From the NCBI GenBank assembly GCA_036768485.1, contig JAVLUZ010000154.1, forward strand, positions 124,001-188,000: a stretch of DNA of 64,000 bases, written 5' to 3'. The position numbers were made by a program, and so were the translations under genes. The stretch comes from Mermis nigrescens (lineage: Eukaryota; Nematoda; Enoplea; Mermithida; Mermithidae). The notes beneath the pieces are model-generated. The model saw only the letters and a program-made list of their open reading frames with translations, was not told where the DNA came from and did no database searches. Within the stretch, counting starts at the first letter, position 1, and each line of letters begins with the position of its first letter. Shown here piece after piece: positions 1 through 11,756 of this stretch.

Positions 1-29
1 AGTGCCGGAAAAATTTGAGAAGGTATGAT

Positions 30-307
30 CATAGGTGGGCGGCACCAAAATTCTGGAGGTTGGGGGGGGGTGCAAAATTTTTCAAAAAGGTCAAAAATGG
101 GCTTAAAAAGTGGTGGTATGGCGAAAAAACACCATTTTTCTACATTTCTTATCGAGCCATATCCATTGGCATCATGAAAAATTGCTGAAAAAATTTAGAG
201 ACAGTTTCAAAAAATTGAATTCTGGGGGTATTCGGTCGGTTTCTGGGGAGGGGGTATTTTGGTTTCTGGGGAGGTGCATACCCCCAAACCCCTCACGCCC
301 AAGTATG
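30..307 (+). mobile_element. MITE family 1 (hAT-like), copy 1
   Basis: This is a non-autonomous DNA transposon of the commonest repeat family here. It starts CATAGGTGGGC and ends GCCCAAGTATG, giving short imperfect inverted ends. Inside is a hairpin of the AAAATGGTG...CACCATTTT type, followed by a conserved stretch reading ATCCATTGGCATCA and then G-rich blocks. Flanks are GGTATGAT at 22-29 and GTTATGAT at 308-315, an 8-bp target duplication with one mismatch, as expected for hAT-superfamily transposition. Short open frames in it are shadows. I define the + orientation of this family by this copy. Confidence 0.85.
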
Positions 308-863
308 GTTATGATCACTACCGTCCAATAACCATTGCAAATTACCTATTCATTTTTTTATATCGCCAACTATTGTGGGCCAATAAGGGGTGGGCGGTGG
401 CCTCTCTCCCCCGCCCCTCCCCTGTCCCCATCATTAAATTCGCCCCTGCCGTGATTGGCATTCATTAGTGACATTTACTGGCTTGCTTGGAGCTGTTAAT
501 ACCTTATTTTTATGTCAAAAGAGTAGTTTATATACGGAGCAATGTTTTTTTTCACTAGTTCTCTTAATGATTCCCTTAATACTCGTATTTTCGGCGCTTT
601 GTGTTGATTTCTGTACTGATTTTACGACGCTTTTGTGCCGAGTAAACATTCGTAAATTTTTCACTCCTTTCTTGGATCAAAAAGATTCCGTCTATCAAAA
701 AACCTATTTTAGGCATAATGTGGAGATTTTCTGGACAATTTTCAACACTATTAGGCAGACACGCGCAGCGTGAGTTTTATTGGTTGGTTCAAAAGTTAAA
801 AGTGCCTTTTTTGGATTAAAAATGTTGGCTATCGTCAAAAACATCGTTTCTGGCCCTTCTGAC
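308..863. other. Unassigned AT-rich DNA between MITEs
   Basis: A 101-residue open frame (468-773) lies here but has no recognisable motif and no copy elsewhere in the window. I see no RNA gene or complete transposon. Confidence 0.4.
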
Positions 864-1044
864 CAGTGGCGGATCTAGGATTTTCCTAAGGGGGCGGTAC
901 CCCTAAGGGGGGCGGAACCCTGACTTTGGCGGAAAAATTAGCCGTTTTAACCCGAAAATCGCTAAAAATCGCTCAAAAATGTTTAATTTTGCGCACTATT
1001 TTTGGCCAATGGGGTGGCCCCCGCCTCCCTAAATCCGCCCCCTG
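864..1044 (+). mobile_element. MITE family 2 (CAGTGGCGGATC ends), hAT-like
   Basis: A 181-bp element begins CAGTGGCGGATCTAGG and ends AAATCCGCCCCCTG, so its termini are inverted repeats of the form CAG-GGCGGAT. It is flanked by CTTCTGAC (856-863) and CTCCTGAC (1045-1052), an 8-bp target duplication with one mismatch. The interior contains a GGGGCGG block near both ends and repeated AAAATCGCT motifs. A second copy lies at 4205-4395 and a decayed start at about 1126. Confidence 0.8.
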
Positions 1045-1125
1045 CTCCTGACGATGATCTTCCTAGAGCATAAAAACATAAAACAGTTTCGAAAAATTCA
1101 AAAAAGTCGAATATGAAAGTCAAAA

Positions 1126-1370
1126 CAGTGGCGGATCTAAGATTTTCTCAAGTGGGTACTCTAAACTTTTCCAAAAACTTGGCCTTCGTGTGCGAAATTG
1201 CATTTTTTCGACGTTTTGCGCTGCGTACTTTCACTTTTGACGCACCATTTTTTTCGAAAAATTTTGGAATTTTAAACAGCTCGAAAATCCGTTAAATTTC
1301 TTGGACTTAAACGAAAATCCGGCGTGGAGCGCCAGAAAATTCGAGAAAATTTGAGATTAGGTGGTTGGAC
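1126..1370 (+). repeat. Decayed MITE family 2 start plus unassigned sequence
   Basis: CAGTGGCGGATCTAAGATTT at 1126 matches the left end of the family 2 element 260 bp upstream, but the rest has drifted and no right end is visible. Confidence 0.5.
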
Positions 1371-1375
1371 CATTA

Positions 1376-1604
1376 GATGCACCCCCCCATAGAAACCAAA
1401 ATGCCCCCCAGAAATCAAAATACCCCCCAGAATTCAATTTTTGAAAATTTTTTTCGTTTTTTTCGCAATTTATGATGCCAATGGATAGTGCTTGATGACA
1501 AAAAGGCCAAAAATGGTGTTTTTTCGCCATTCCACCATTTTTTAAGGCAATTTTTTACCTTCAAAAAATCTTGCACCCCCCATAATTTCCTTCCTGCCCA
1601 CTTA
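1376..1604 (-). mobile_element. MITE family 1, copy 2 (truncated)
   Basis: Reverse-oriented copy, recognisable by the C-rich blocks, CCAGAATTCAATTTTTGAAAA, and the terminal CTGCCCAC. Its outer left terminus is missing, and no target duplication is clear. Confidence 0.75.
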
Positions 1605-1615
1605 GGATTGAGCAC

Positions 1616-1885
1616 CATAGTTGGGCGCCACCAAAGTTCTTGGGTTGCAAGAATTTTTCAAAGGTCAAAAAATGGCTTTAACGGTGGTGGTATTGCGAAA
1701 AAAGCACCATTTTTAAACGTTCCTCATCGAACGCTATCCATTCAGACATGGTGTGCACCCCCAGAAGGTCGAATAACCTCCCGAGAAAAACCAAAATACC
1801 TCCCTTATTTAGATTTCAATTTTTGAAAATTTTTTTTTATCGCAATTTTTTGACGCCAATTGATAGTGCTCGTTGAGAACCGTTG
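1616..1885. mobile_element. MITE family 1 fold-back composite
   Basis: The first half (1616-1755) reads in plus orientation from CATAGTTGGGCGCC to the CCATT core. From about 1755 the sequence switches to the reverse orientation (C-rich blocks, GATTTCAATTTTTGAAAA, GCCAATTGATAGTGCTCG). The two half-elements are joined tail to tail, making a fold-back structure. Confidence 0.6.
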
Positions 1886-2007
1886 AAGAATGGTTGAAAC
1901 ACGGAAACGACGGGTTCATTTTACACGGAACTTTTTGCTTTTGTTTATAATGCAGACAAATTGTAATTTGCTTTTGGAGCAGTAAGTAAAGCCTTCTGCC
2001 ATATATA

Positions 2008-2236
2008 GTGGGCTGGGCAGCACCGAAATTCTGGGTGGCGGGGGGAGGGGGGTGAAAAAATTTTCAAAGGTCAAAAAATGATCTTAAAAGTGGTCGTATG
2101 GCGAAAAAACACCATTTTTCGACGTTTCTCATCGAGCACTATCCAATGGCATCAAAAAATCGCTAAAAAAGCAAAACAAAATTTAATATTTGAATTCTGG
2201 GGGGGTGGTATTTTAACGTCTGGGGGTGCATACTCC
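2008..2236 (+). mobile_element. MITE family 1, copy 3
   Basis: Plus-oriented copy from GTGGGCTGGGCAGCACCGAAA to GGGGGTGCATACTCC. It has the full internal core but decayed ends and no clear target duplication. Confidence 0.75.
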
Positions 2237-2597
2237 TGCTTCTGACTGTCATACGAGCCAGGAAATGATGCAGGAAAGCTAAACAAATTAAGCAAAATGA
2301 AATGATTTATTGTAAAGTGATCACTGACCTTTATCTATTTTTTGTGAATGGGAAGCTAAACGACCCATTTGCAAAAAAAGCTTGATCTAACAAAAGTTGC
2401 GGCGGAGCCCTCCCTTTTCTAGTACACTTAAATCCTTTGTTAAGCCCAATATTTTTTCGACGACAATGGGGGGGGGGCTGCCGCAGCTCTCCTTTTTTAT
2501 ATAAGTCCGCCCTTGCTGAGAAGCGTCTAATTTGCCAGTACAATTTAGGTCTTTGTATATACTTACTAGGACGGGTACACGATTTCGAGGTGGCCAC

Positions 2598-2838
2598 CAT
2601 AGGTGGGCAACACCAAAGTTCTGAGGGATGGGTGCAAGATTTTTCAAAGGTAAAAAATGGCCTTAAAAATGCTGGTATGGCGAAAAAACATCATTTTTCA
2701 ATGTTTCTCATCGAACATTATCCATTGGCGTCAAAAGATTGCCAAAAAAAATTCAAACATTGAATTCTGGGTGGGGTTATTTGGTTTTTTTTTGGTGTTT
2801 TGGTTACTGGGGGTGCATACTCCTCACGCCCAGGTATG
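2598..2838 (+). mobile_element. MITE family 1, copy 4
   Basis: Complete copy from CATAGGTGGGC to GCCCAGGTATG. It is flanked by GTGGCCAC (2590-2597) and GTGGCGAC (2839-2846), an 8-bp duplication with one mismatch. Confidence 0.85.
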
Positions 2839-2846
2839 GTGGCGAC

Positions 2847-3381
2847 GTTTTCCTCCTCCGTCACAAAAATGTATCATTCCCTGACTTCTCGATTTGTTTT
2901 AGAAACGAATCGTTTAACATGTCCTGATTTAATTACTCGCCATTTCGCGCCTAACAGCCATTTTGACCATCTTTTGTTGAATATTATTGGGTTTTCCTTG
3001 AAATTTTCAGGTTTCAACGTTTTTGGGAGAAAGAGCATTGTCAGAAACCCCAAAAATGACAATTTTTGTCACTCATCCATCGATTTTCAGCCCATAAATG
3101 CACTTCAGAAAAATCTCGGTTCTACCATCTCGCTTTTGCTAAGCTTAGTTCTTATATTGTGCATGTTCGATTCCTGGGCTTGTAATTACCTACTAAGTTC
3201 GACTAAGTACCTAGCTGAAATATTAGATATCTATCAAGGTGCTAATTAGTGCTGGAATGAAAATATGCTATTTGACTAATGTTCTACATGTAATAATGGC
3301 AAGAGTGCATATGCCCTTGTGGGCCTTTTTAGGCCGCTTAAATCAGGATTGTAAACCGATATTAACTTTGGGTAAACTTAT
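2847..3381. other. Unassigned sequence with a 149-residue open frame
   Basis: The open frame 2800-3249 (plus) starts within the MITE end and runs through unique-looking sequence. It shows no motif or homology I recognise, so I do not call a gene. Confidence 0.3.
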
Positions 3382-3389
3382 GTTTGTTG

Positions 3390-4185
3390 TAGAGCTGTGC
3401 CGGGGCCGCCTTTTTAGCCGGGGCCGGGGCCTAGGCCCCGGTGCCGGGGCCGGGGCCAATAATAGCGTGCTTTACCATGCTCATAGTACGACCCTGCCCT
3501 ACCCCTTATATGTACCTATGCATATATTCTTGCTTGTAGATATGCACGTCAAGCGTTAATATTTGTTGGGATTACAAGATATAACAGAACATGGGCATCG
3601 GGGGATCTAAACCCTCCAGAATTCACATTCTCCCCCCCCCTAAAAAAATCCGCTAGACCCCCCCAGAAATTGATTTTCAGAATTTTTTCTGTTTTTCTGC
3701 AGTTTTTTGATGCTAATGGATAGCTCTCATTGAGAAACGCGAGAAAACGGTGTTTTTTCGCTCTAACATATATTATCAGGCACTTTTTGACTTTGAAAAA
3801 TTTTGGACCCCCTAGAATTTTTGAGCTGCCCATGTATGGATTTAACTCCTCTGACTTGGATGCGTTTCTCAATATGCTTTACTTTGCACTTTTTTAGGCT
3901 TATTATTCTATTTGTTCTGATAGACGTAGCTGTCTGCTACCAAGCAAGCTGGAAATGCTCGTCTATATGAATTGCAATTTAAAATATGTCAATTTTGATT
4001 ATTAACTAGAAATTTTCAGCAATCTGACATAGTGAAATAAAGATTTGAATTAGCAAGATCTGTGGTTTGCTTGAAATTTAGTTTGAAGGTAAATCTGCCC
4101 AAAACATTATCAATTTTCTACATTATAATCAACTCTAACATTGGCCCCAGCGCCGGGGCCGGGGCCTGGCCCCGGCACAGCTCTA
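3390..4185 (+). mobile_element. Non-autonomous hAT element with CCGGGG-rich ends
   Basis: The termini are perfect inverted repeats TAGAGCTGTGCCGGGGCC, each followed inward by runs of GGCCGGGGCC. The flanks are identical 8-bp duplications GTTTGTTG at 3382-3389 and 4186-4193. The interior has no transposase and carries a nested MITE family 1 copy (3586-3838). The perfect TSD and TIRs suggest a relatively recent insertion. Confidence 0.9.
3586..3838 (-). mobile_element. MITE family 1, copy 5, nested in the 3390-4185 element
   Basis: Reverse copy ending GCTGCCCATGTATG. It is flanked by GATATAAC (3578-3585) and GATTTAAC (3839-3846), an 8-bp duplication with one mismatch. It inserted into the interior of the surrounding GC-ended hAT element. 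Confidence 0.8.
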
Positions 4186-4204
4186 GTTTGTTGTTAACTG
4201 CATA

Positions 4205-4395
4205 CAGTTGCGGATCTAGGATTTTCCTAAGGGTTGGCGGTACCCCTAATGGGAGGGCGGAACCCTGACTTACGCAGAAAAACTATCCGTTTCAACCCAA
4301 AAATCGCTGAAAATCGCTCAAAAATGCTTTATTTTGCGCACTATTTTGAGCCATTGGGGGGCGGCCACCCCCGCCCCCCCCTAATGCCGCCCCTG
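4205..4395 (+). mobile_element. MITE family 2, second copy
   Basis: It starts CAGTTGCGGATCTAGG and ends GCCGCCCCTG, and matches the copy at 864-1044 along its whole length (TTTTCCTAAGGG, GGCGGAACCCTGACTT, GCGCACTATTTT). Only five of eight flanking bases agree, so its target duplication has decayed. It lies 19 bp beyond the hAT element at 3390-4185. Confidence 0.75.
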
Positions 4396-4718
4396 ATGTC
4401 ATATTGTTACGTAAAGTATATTTCAATTTTTTTCACGTCCGACGCAGACTTTCGGCCATTTCACTATTTGAGAATTGTAAAAAACCTTTAAATTTTTAAC
4501 TGTCTTCATGTGTTCTAGCAGACATTACTTTATTAAACGACGACTTACGTAGCTCAAGCAAGTACGAGTAGCTGTAAGTGTAGAAGGAGACTTTTTCTAG
4601 TTCTTGTTGTACTTATTTTTTATTACAGTCTTCCAATGTGAAAAATGGAAGATTCCTGAAACGAATCTTAAAAAAAACCACCAAAATAGATTTTAGCGCG
4701 CTTTGGAGCTAACATGTA

Positions 4719-4894
4719 CAGTGCTCGCCACCAAAGTTTACGTTTTAATATGCTCCATAGGATGATAGAGCTTGTTAGGGGATATATATTTTAGACGTCG
4801 ATCATGCGTGGGCGGAAATAGGATCGACGTGTTAAAGATAAACCTAACAAGCTTTAGAAGCTTATTAAAGCGTAAACATTCGTGGCGAGTAGTG
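4719..4894. mobile_element. Palindromic TA-flanked MITE (Tc1/mariner-pogo type)
   Basis: A 176-bp fold-back element starts CAGTGCTCGCCACCAAAGTT and ends AACATTCGTGGCGAGTAGTG, bounded by TA on both sides (4717-4718 and 4895-4896). Complementarity continues inward through AGCTTGTTAGG and CGTCGATC, so almost the whole element folds as one hairpin. TA targets and this size fit a non-autonomous Tc1/mariner or pogo derivative; the parent is not in the window. Confidence 0.75.
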
Positions 4895-5235
4895 TAATAC
4901 AAAAATCTTTGAGCGCTCAGCATCTGCTTCTTCATTCTATCCGTATTATTTTTGTCCTACAAAAGCCCTAGTTTGAATTAGACACGGTGAGTATGTCTAA
5001 ATTTTCGAAACCTCCACCCTAAATTATTTATTCTCTGTAGTTTTTATTCTTTGAAATAGAGTGTAGAAAAAGCTTAAAAAATTTTCAGCAAGATTGAGCT
5101 TCAATAAAATATTGAAAAATCATTTATAATCATTCTATGCGAGCTGAGTTTTTAAAATATGTATCTTATTTCTTCTGAAATGTGTTGAGACTGAGCTCGC
5201 TGAGGTACCTACGCTCAAAATTATATTAATCATAC

Positions 5236-5455
5236 AAGTAACAGGGGATGGGGGTATCCCTTACCCAAAGTTGGTTGTCCTCCATTCCCCCCTAAGCCAG
5301 AAAATTTTTGATCCCTACCCGACTTTCGGGAAAAAATTTAATTTTTTGGCCACTTTTGGGGTTTTTGGCGTTTTAGCCAAAAAGTGGAGGTGATTTACCC
5401 CTCCCTTAAAAATGACCGGGGACTCCCTCCTATAATGTATCGCCCTATATTCAGT
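5236..5455 (-). repeat. Repeat family D (AAGTAATGGCTC/GGGGATCCCC)
   Basis: Dispersed repeat of about 200 bp, beginning here ACAAGTAACAGGGGATGGGG. Related copies lie near 6560-6740, 34990-35170 and 40570-40795, sharing a blunt GGGGTAAATGACC block, a run of AAATGGCC-like words and a GGGGATxxCCTTGTTAC end. No target duplication was resolved. Confidence 0.55.
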
Positions 5456-6270
5456 TAGTCACATATTTGCTTGCTTGAGGCTAGGCTTATTATCAACTTC
5501 AATGTCCGCAAAATACATGCAATTGGGTGTATATTAAAATGCTACAAATGAAACTCCTTAATGAAATAAACGGCTGTAGGTAATTGAGAGTGTAAACTGC
5601 TCGATTGCTCAATTTAATTTAAATGCCTTTTCTTCACCTTTTAAAGGCATATCGCTTTCGGAGGATCAGTTCAAGAAGTTGCTGGATTATATTCCGAATA
5701 TAAAAGCCAAATTGGCCGAATAACTGTTTGCTCATTACTGCGCAGCATTTGTGTTTTCTTTTTTCGTCATTTCTGTACGTTTTCAATTCCTTTCGTTAAA
5801 ATCATTGAATTCGCTGTTACAAATGCGCCTAAATTTTGTTTAGGACTTTAAGTATCGTTGTACGTTTCGTTTACTCAATTGCAGAGTAGCGGATCCGCAA
5901 TTTTTCACTCGTGCTTATTTAGAAATATGGCGTGATAATTTACACCACTCATTCAATACAATTATCCATTATTGTAAACTACAGTTAAATGAGCAAAGCC
6001 TATAAACTTTTACAAACTTTTCTTAGATAGTCGAAGTTTTATGCTTCCAATGGGTGTATAATCCTAATTCTGATATCTCTTCTCTTATAAATCTAATGCA
6101 TTGCTTTACACTGCATTTTTTCACTGAGCTAAACTGCTTACTTATCTCGATTTGAAGTAACCAATTGATGTATGTGTACAGAATTTCTGCTGAATAAAAT
6201 GTCACACTGGTTTGGTTTAGATAGATAGATGCTTAGGTAGATCAATGGAAGCTGGCGTACGTATTGTAGG
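5456..6270. other. Unassigned AT-rich DNA
   Basis: No coding region longer than 60 residues with a recognisable motif, and no repeat shared with the rest of the window, was seen. Confidence 0.4.
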
Positions 6271-6491
6271 CATACCTGGGCATGGGGGAGTCGGGGTATG
6301 TACCCTTCAAAAAGCAATATACCCTCCCAGAATTATATTTTTGAATTTTTTTGTTTTTTTTGCAATTTTTTTATGCCAATGGATATTGCTCAATGATAAA
6401 CGTTGACAAATGGTGTTTTTTACGCCATACCAAAATTTTTTGACAATGAAAAAATCTTGCACCATGAGAACTTTGGTGCTGCCCACCTATG
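6271..6491 (-). mobile_element. MITE family 1, copy 6
   Basis: Reverse copy from CATACCTGGGC to GCCCACCTATG with the usual hairpin core. The flanking octamers do not match well, so the age or exact boundary is uncertain. Confidence 0.75.
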
Positions 6492-6559
6492 ATCATTGGT
6501 AGCGCTTACGTGTTATATAGGTATGTAGGTACTTGGGTACCCCCAAAACATGTCTACCC

Positions 6560-6740
6560 CTACCATACAAGTAATGGCTCAAAATTTTGAATAGGTATTC
6601 TCCCTCAATTCTTAGGGGGAGTGGGTCAATTCTTGGCCAGAAACGGCCAAGCGGCATTTAAAAACGGTCAAAAATCGGGAAGGTGTGTATGAAATTTTCT
6701 GACTGATAGATATGGGGATCCCCTGTTACATATCTGGCTG
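6560..6740 (+). repeat. Repeat family D, second copy
   Basis: It contains AAGTAATGGCTCAAAATTTT, TTCTTAGGGGGAGTGGG and GGGGATCCCCTGTTACAT, in opposite orientation to the copy at 5236. Confidence 0.55.
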
Positions 6741-8520
6741 GTCCCAACAGCTATGACAGGACACATGTGTGAGTTGCCGTTTTTTTCAGAGGAAAGAGAA
6801 TTCGCTGCGGGTATTTTTTGTTCTCTACACTCAATATGTAACTTGTAATGAGTGTAAAGTTTTGATGTACAAATAAACATACTATCCTTTGTTGGTTTTC
6901 TCACTCAGCTTATACACAACGCAGGATGAATGCCTCATATGTACAATTTAAGGTAAATAATTGTATCCATGTGTAGCAGGAGTGATACTACAGTACCAGT
7001 CACAACTAACCCTGCATTTTTCGCGTGCTGTTCGCGATTTGCTCGCGCGCTTGCTGGCATTGCTCGCAGGCCCACCCATGCGAAGTGCAATTATTTGAGC
7101 GACGCGACTATTGTGCATATCATACTGTATTCAGTAAGTAATTCAGTTTTCTGAGACGGCCGATCATGAAGACAAAGGTCGCTGTGCGGCTGCAGGCATT
7201 ATCCTAAAGTGCCTTATTTTTGATTTATATGCAATTAATCAATCAATTGGATAACAAAATAGTGTCGTATTTTTGTTTGGTATGTAATAAATACGATGAG
7301 TAGCGTGACCTGTGGCGTTCCTATTAGATGGTTCCTGCAGCAGGGTAATCAATAAAATGCAACAATCATGCGTTTGTCCTATTGAGTGAGCAACTTTTTC
7401 TGATCTGCTCAATATTCCGGAGAACTTTGTTCATTTCAGACATAAGCGAAAGATTTAAGAAAAATAATTTAGAATTCTGAAATGTAATTAACTTGCGTTA
7501 TATGGTTTTTTGTTTTATATAAATCTAAACTTGAAAGCGTATCATATTCATGTCTTAATTCAGGTGAACATTCAAGAAACAAATATAAGTAGTAATGGCT
7601 GTCAGCCTGGGGCGCAACGCTGTAGGATAGGCTATGTTATAACATAGGCGATGACGTAAAAATCTGCTCCCTGAGGTAGGCTGAGGGAGCAACGTTAAAG
7701 TATGGATAAAATTCAGGATGGCTAGGGGTGTGTAAGGGGAGGGGCTCCCACCGCGCCGCCTGTTATATCATGGCCTGTGTTGCAGTGTTGTTCCTCAGGT
7801 TGCATGGTCGATCAGTTGGTGTGCCAAAATATGGTATAAATGGCATAGAACAGGCACATGGCTGGGGGGACCAGCACGGATTTGGGAGGATTATGCCCAA
7901 AAATAGCTCAAAATAACGTTTTTTCTGAATTTTGGGGGTTACCCCATTCCCCCAGATCTACATGCCTGCATAAAAATTATGTATCTGGTCAAGCATTTTT
8001 CCGTACTTTTCGCCTTTTTTTATTTAGAAATTTTCCCTGCTGAGATGCCCCCTCGTGCATGTCTTGTATGTATTATTTACTGTTCGAAGAAAGCACATAC
8101 ACAACAAGTCACGAATAAATAAGTGTTTGCTTGTCGGTAATTCAGTAGAACATTAATCGCGAAAAGTTACTAATATTACAGTAAAAATGAAATAGGCAGC
8201 CATATAGATCAGCAAATATATCGAATATGCTGCAAATGTGATCTGTTTCGTTTGATACAGAGAAATGCGATATGACAAATCGTCGCGAAAATAACAAAAA
8301 AAATTCGCAGTAATTTCAAGTGATTTCTAGGCATATTATCCGTAGATGCGAAGCAGGGCGCTTCTGGGGGGCAGCCTCAAAAATAGACATAAATTGATGG
8401 TTATTGCTGCAAAAAAATATAATTTTCATCATTTCCCAGGAACAGGTCCCCTCCCGTGTATGTCTCGTCTCCCACTCATTTGCATGGGGTCTGCATACTA
8501 CCGAAAACTTTGCCATTTAA
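6741..8520. other. Unassigned sequence with short palindromes
   Basis: No gene recognised. The notable items are a CG-rich patch at 7020-7085 (repeats of GCTCGC/GCGCGC) and a perfect 16-bp palindrome CTATGTTATAACATAG near 7632. A stem follows it, formed by GCTCCCT and AGGGAGC at 7668-7690. Confidence 0.4.
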
Positions 8521-8539
8521 AAACAATTATTCATATATT

Positions 8540-8885
8540 TTTGTCACGTTGCAAAATATTTTTGTCAAGTTGTGAAATATTTTTGTCACGTTGTGAAATA
8601 TTTTTGTCACGTTGTGAAAATTTTTTGTCACGTTGTGGAAATTTTTTGTCAAGTTGTGAAATATTTTTGTCAAGTTGTGAAATATTTTTACGTGCTTAAG
8701 CATAGTACTTTTGTCAAGTTGTGAAACATTTTTGTCACGTTGTGGAAATTTTTTGTCAAGTTGTGAAAATTTTTTGTCAAGTTGTGAAATATTTTTGTCA
8801 CGTTGTGAAATATTTTTGTCAAGTTGTGAAAATTTTTTGTCAAGTTGTGAAATTTTTTTGTCAAGTTGTGGTAATATTTTTTGTA
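8540..8885 (+). repeat. 21-bp minisatellite
   Basis: About 16 tandem units of TTTTTGTCAAGTTGTGAAATA occur in two blocks (about 8540-8690 and 8712-8885), separated by a short non-repeat. The main variants are AAG versus ACG and GAAATA versus GGAAAT. Because 21 is a multiple of three, the array stays open in several frames and would encode a heptad such as FLSSCEI. This is a repeat artefact, not evidence of a protein. Confidence 0.9.
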
Positions 8886-9261
8886 AAATTTTTATATTTT
8901 GCTGAAAGTATGCAGTTTCACGAGTTTTTTGCTAAAATAATAAAAATCCATCAATAAGACAAAAAATAAAGAAAATATAGATGAAAAATATGAGTTTTAA
9001 GCACTCAATTCTGGTGTCTCAGCTTGATCAAAAGCTGTTTACACCATAAAAAATTAAAATTGCTTCAATTCTGCATCATGAATGCAGGTTTACTGCATCC
9101 ATGACCCCAGCTGGCACGACGTGGACACATGAATGTTGTGGAATTATTGACCGCACATTTCAAATAAAGTTCACGTAGCTCATCAAAAAATTCCTATAAC
9201 TGCAAACAATTTCTCAGAAAGTATTAATTTGTATGTTTTTCTATGCTTTCTTTTAGGGGCT
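8886..9261. other. Unassigned AT-rich DNA
   Basis: Nothing recognisable. Confidence 0.4.
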
Positions 9262-9425
9262 AGGCACCATAAGGTCAAAAATTGCCTTAAAAATGATGGT
9301 ATGGCGAAAAAACACTATTTTTCAACGTTTCTCATTGAGCTTTATTCATTGGCATCAAAAAATTGAATTCTGGGGTATTTTAGTTTCTCGGAGGGGGTTG
9401 CATACCCCCCAACGCCTAGGTGTGC
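9262..9425 (+). mobile_element. MITE family 1, copy 7 (internally deleted)
   Basis: The segment GGTCAAAAATTGCCTTAAAAATGATGGTATGGCG and the CATTGGCATCAAAAAATTGAATTCTGG core are present. The left G-rich block and the usual spacer before GAATTC are missing. Confidence 0.7.
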
Positions 9426-9539
9426 TAGGCAGCCAAAACATGATTAAGTATCAGTATGAGTCATCGTCAAAGCACTACAAGAAATTTCGGTATGTTACGT
9501 CATATTTTGCAATTTGCGCGCAATGATGACTCATCACAA

Positions 9540-9600
9540 ACTCCTTCCGGAACGGGTTTGCATTGTTCCGGAACGGGTTTGCATTGTTCCGGAACGGCTT
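9540..9600 (+). repeat. Short tandem repeat, 21-bp unit
   Basis: CCGGAACGGGTTTGCATTGTT is repeated about 2.5 times just before the mariner remnant. Confidence 0.8.
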
Positions 9601-9679
9601 GCAGAGCACTCTGACTGTAAATAGGCCAAGCAGAGCTAGCGAGCTCATTCCTTTCAAGAACTATGGCGGCGCATTTCGA

Positions 9680-11339
<1,660 letters not shown>

Positions 11340-11342
11340 CAT

Positions 11343-11630
11343 CACACATGGGCGTGGGGGGTTTGGACCACACTAAGGCGTGGGGGGTTTGAGGGTATGC
11401 ACCCCCGAGAAACCAAAATAGTACACCTTCCCAGGATTCAAAATACCCCCAGAATTTAATTCTTGAAAATTTTTCTTCCGCAATTTCTTTGATGCCAATG
11501 GATAGTGCTCGATGAGAAACGTCAAAAAAAATTTTTTCATCATACCATCGTTTTTAAGGCCATTTTTTGACCTTTGAAAAATTTTGAACCCCCCCCCCCT
11601 AGAATTTTCTTGCTACCCACATATGTATGG
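11343..11630 (-). mobile_element. MITE family 1, copy 8
   Basis: Reverse copy starting CACACATGGGCGTGGGG directly after the microsatellite and ending CTACCCACATATGTATG. Its start is locally duplicated (GGCGTGGGGGGTTTG twice). It continues directly into a family B repeat. Confidence 0.75.
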
Positions 11631-11756
11631 TCTGGACCCCTCAAGAATCTGGCGGACCCTCATAAATAGATAGAGCCCCTTGATGGAATTTTGGGCTATT
11701 TTTGGAAATTTCGCCCCATCAGACCCCCAGAACTTGGTGGTTGCTGCCCATATGTA
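11631..11756 (-). repeat. Repeat family B (GGACCCCC-rich MITE)
   Basis: Contains GTCTGGACCCCTCAAGAATC, TGGCGGACCCTC and CAGACCCCCAGAA, and ends GCTGCCCATATG. The related copies at 33885, 36690, 38542, 39970 and 45590 share these words. The ends resemble family 1 ends (CACATGGGC...GCTGCCCA), so B is probably a sister MITE family. Confidence 0.6.

Noticed and set aside
110..331. Small proteins containing MVWRKNTIFxHF / [20 protein letters not shown]
   Set aside because: They recur at every MITE family 1 copy in either orientation and start or stop within the repeat; non-coding MITE shadows.
3393..3465. CpG island or GC-rich promoter
   Set aside because: The GC-rich stretch is the subterminal array of a hAT element, with the mirrored block at 4145-4180 and perfect TSDs.
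8540..8885. CRISPR-like array
   Set aside because: Units are contiguous without unique spacers, and the genome is eukaryotic.
8346..8905. 117- and 64-residue Cys/Ser repeat proteins
   Set aside because: Open only because the 21-bp minisatellite has a period divisible by three.
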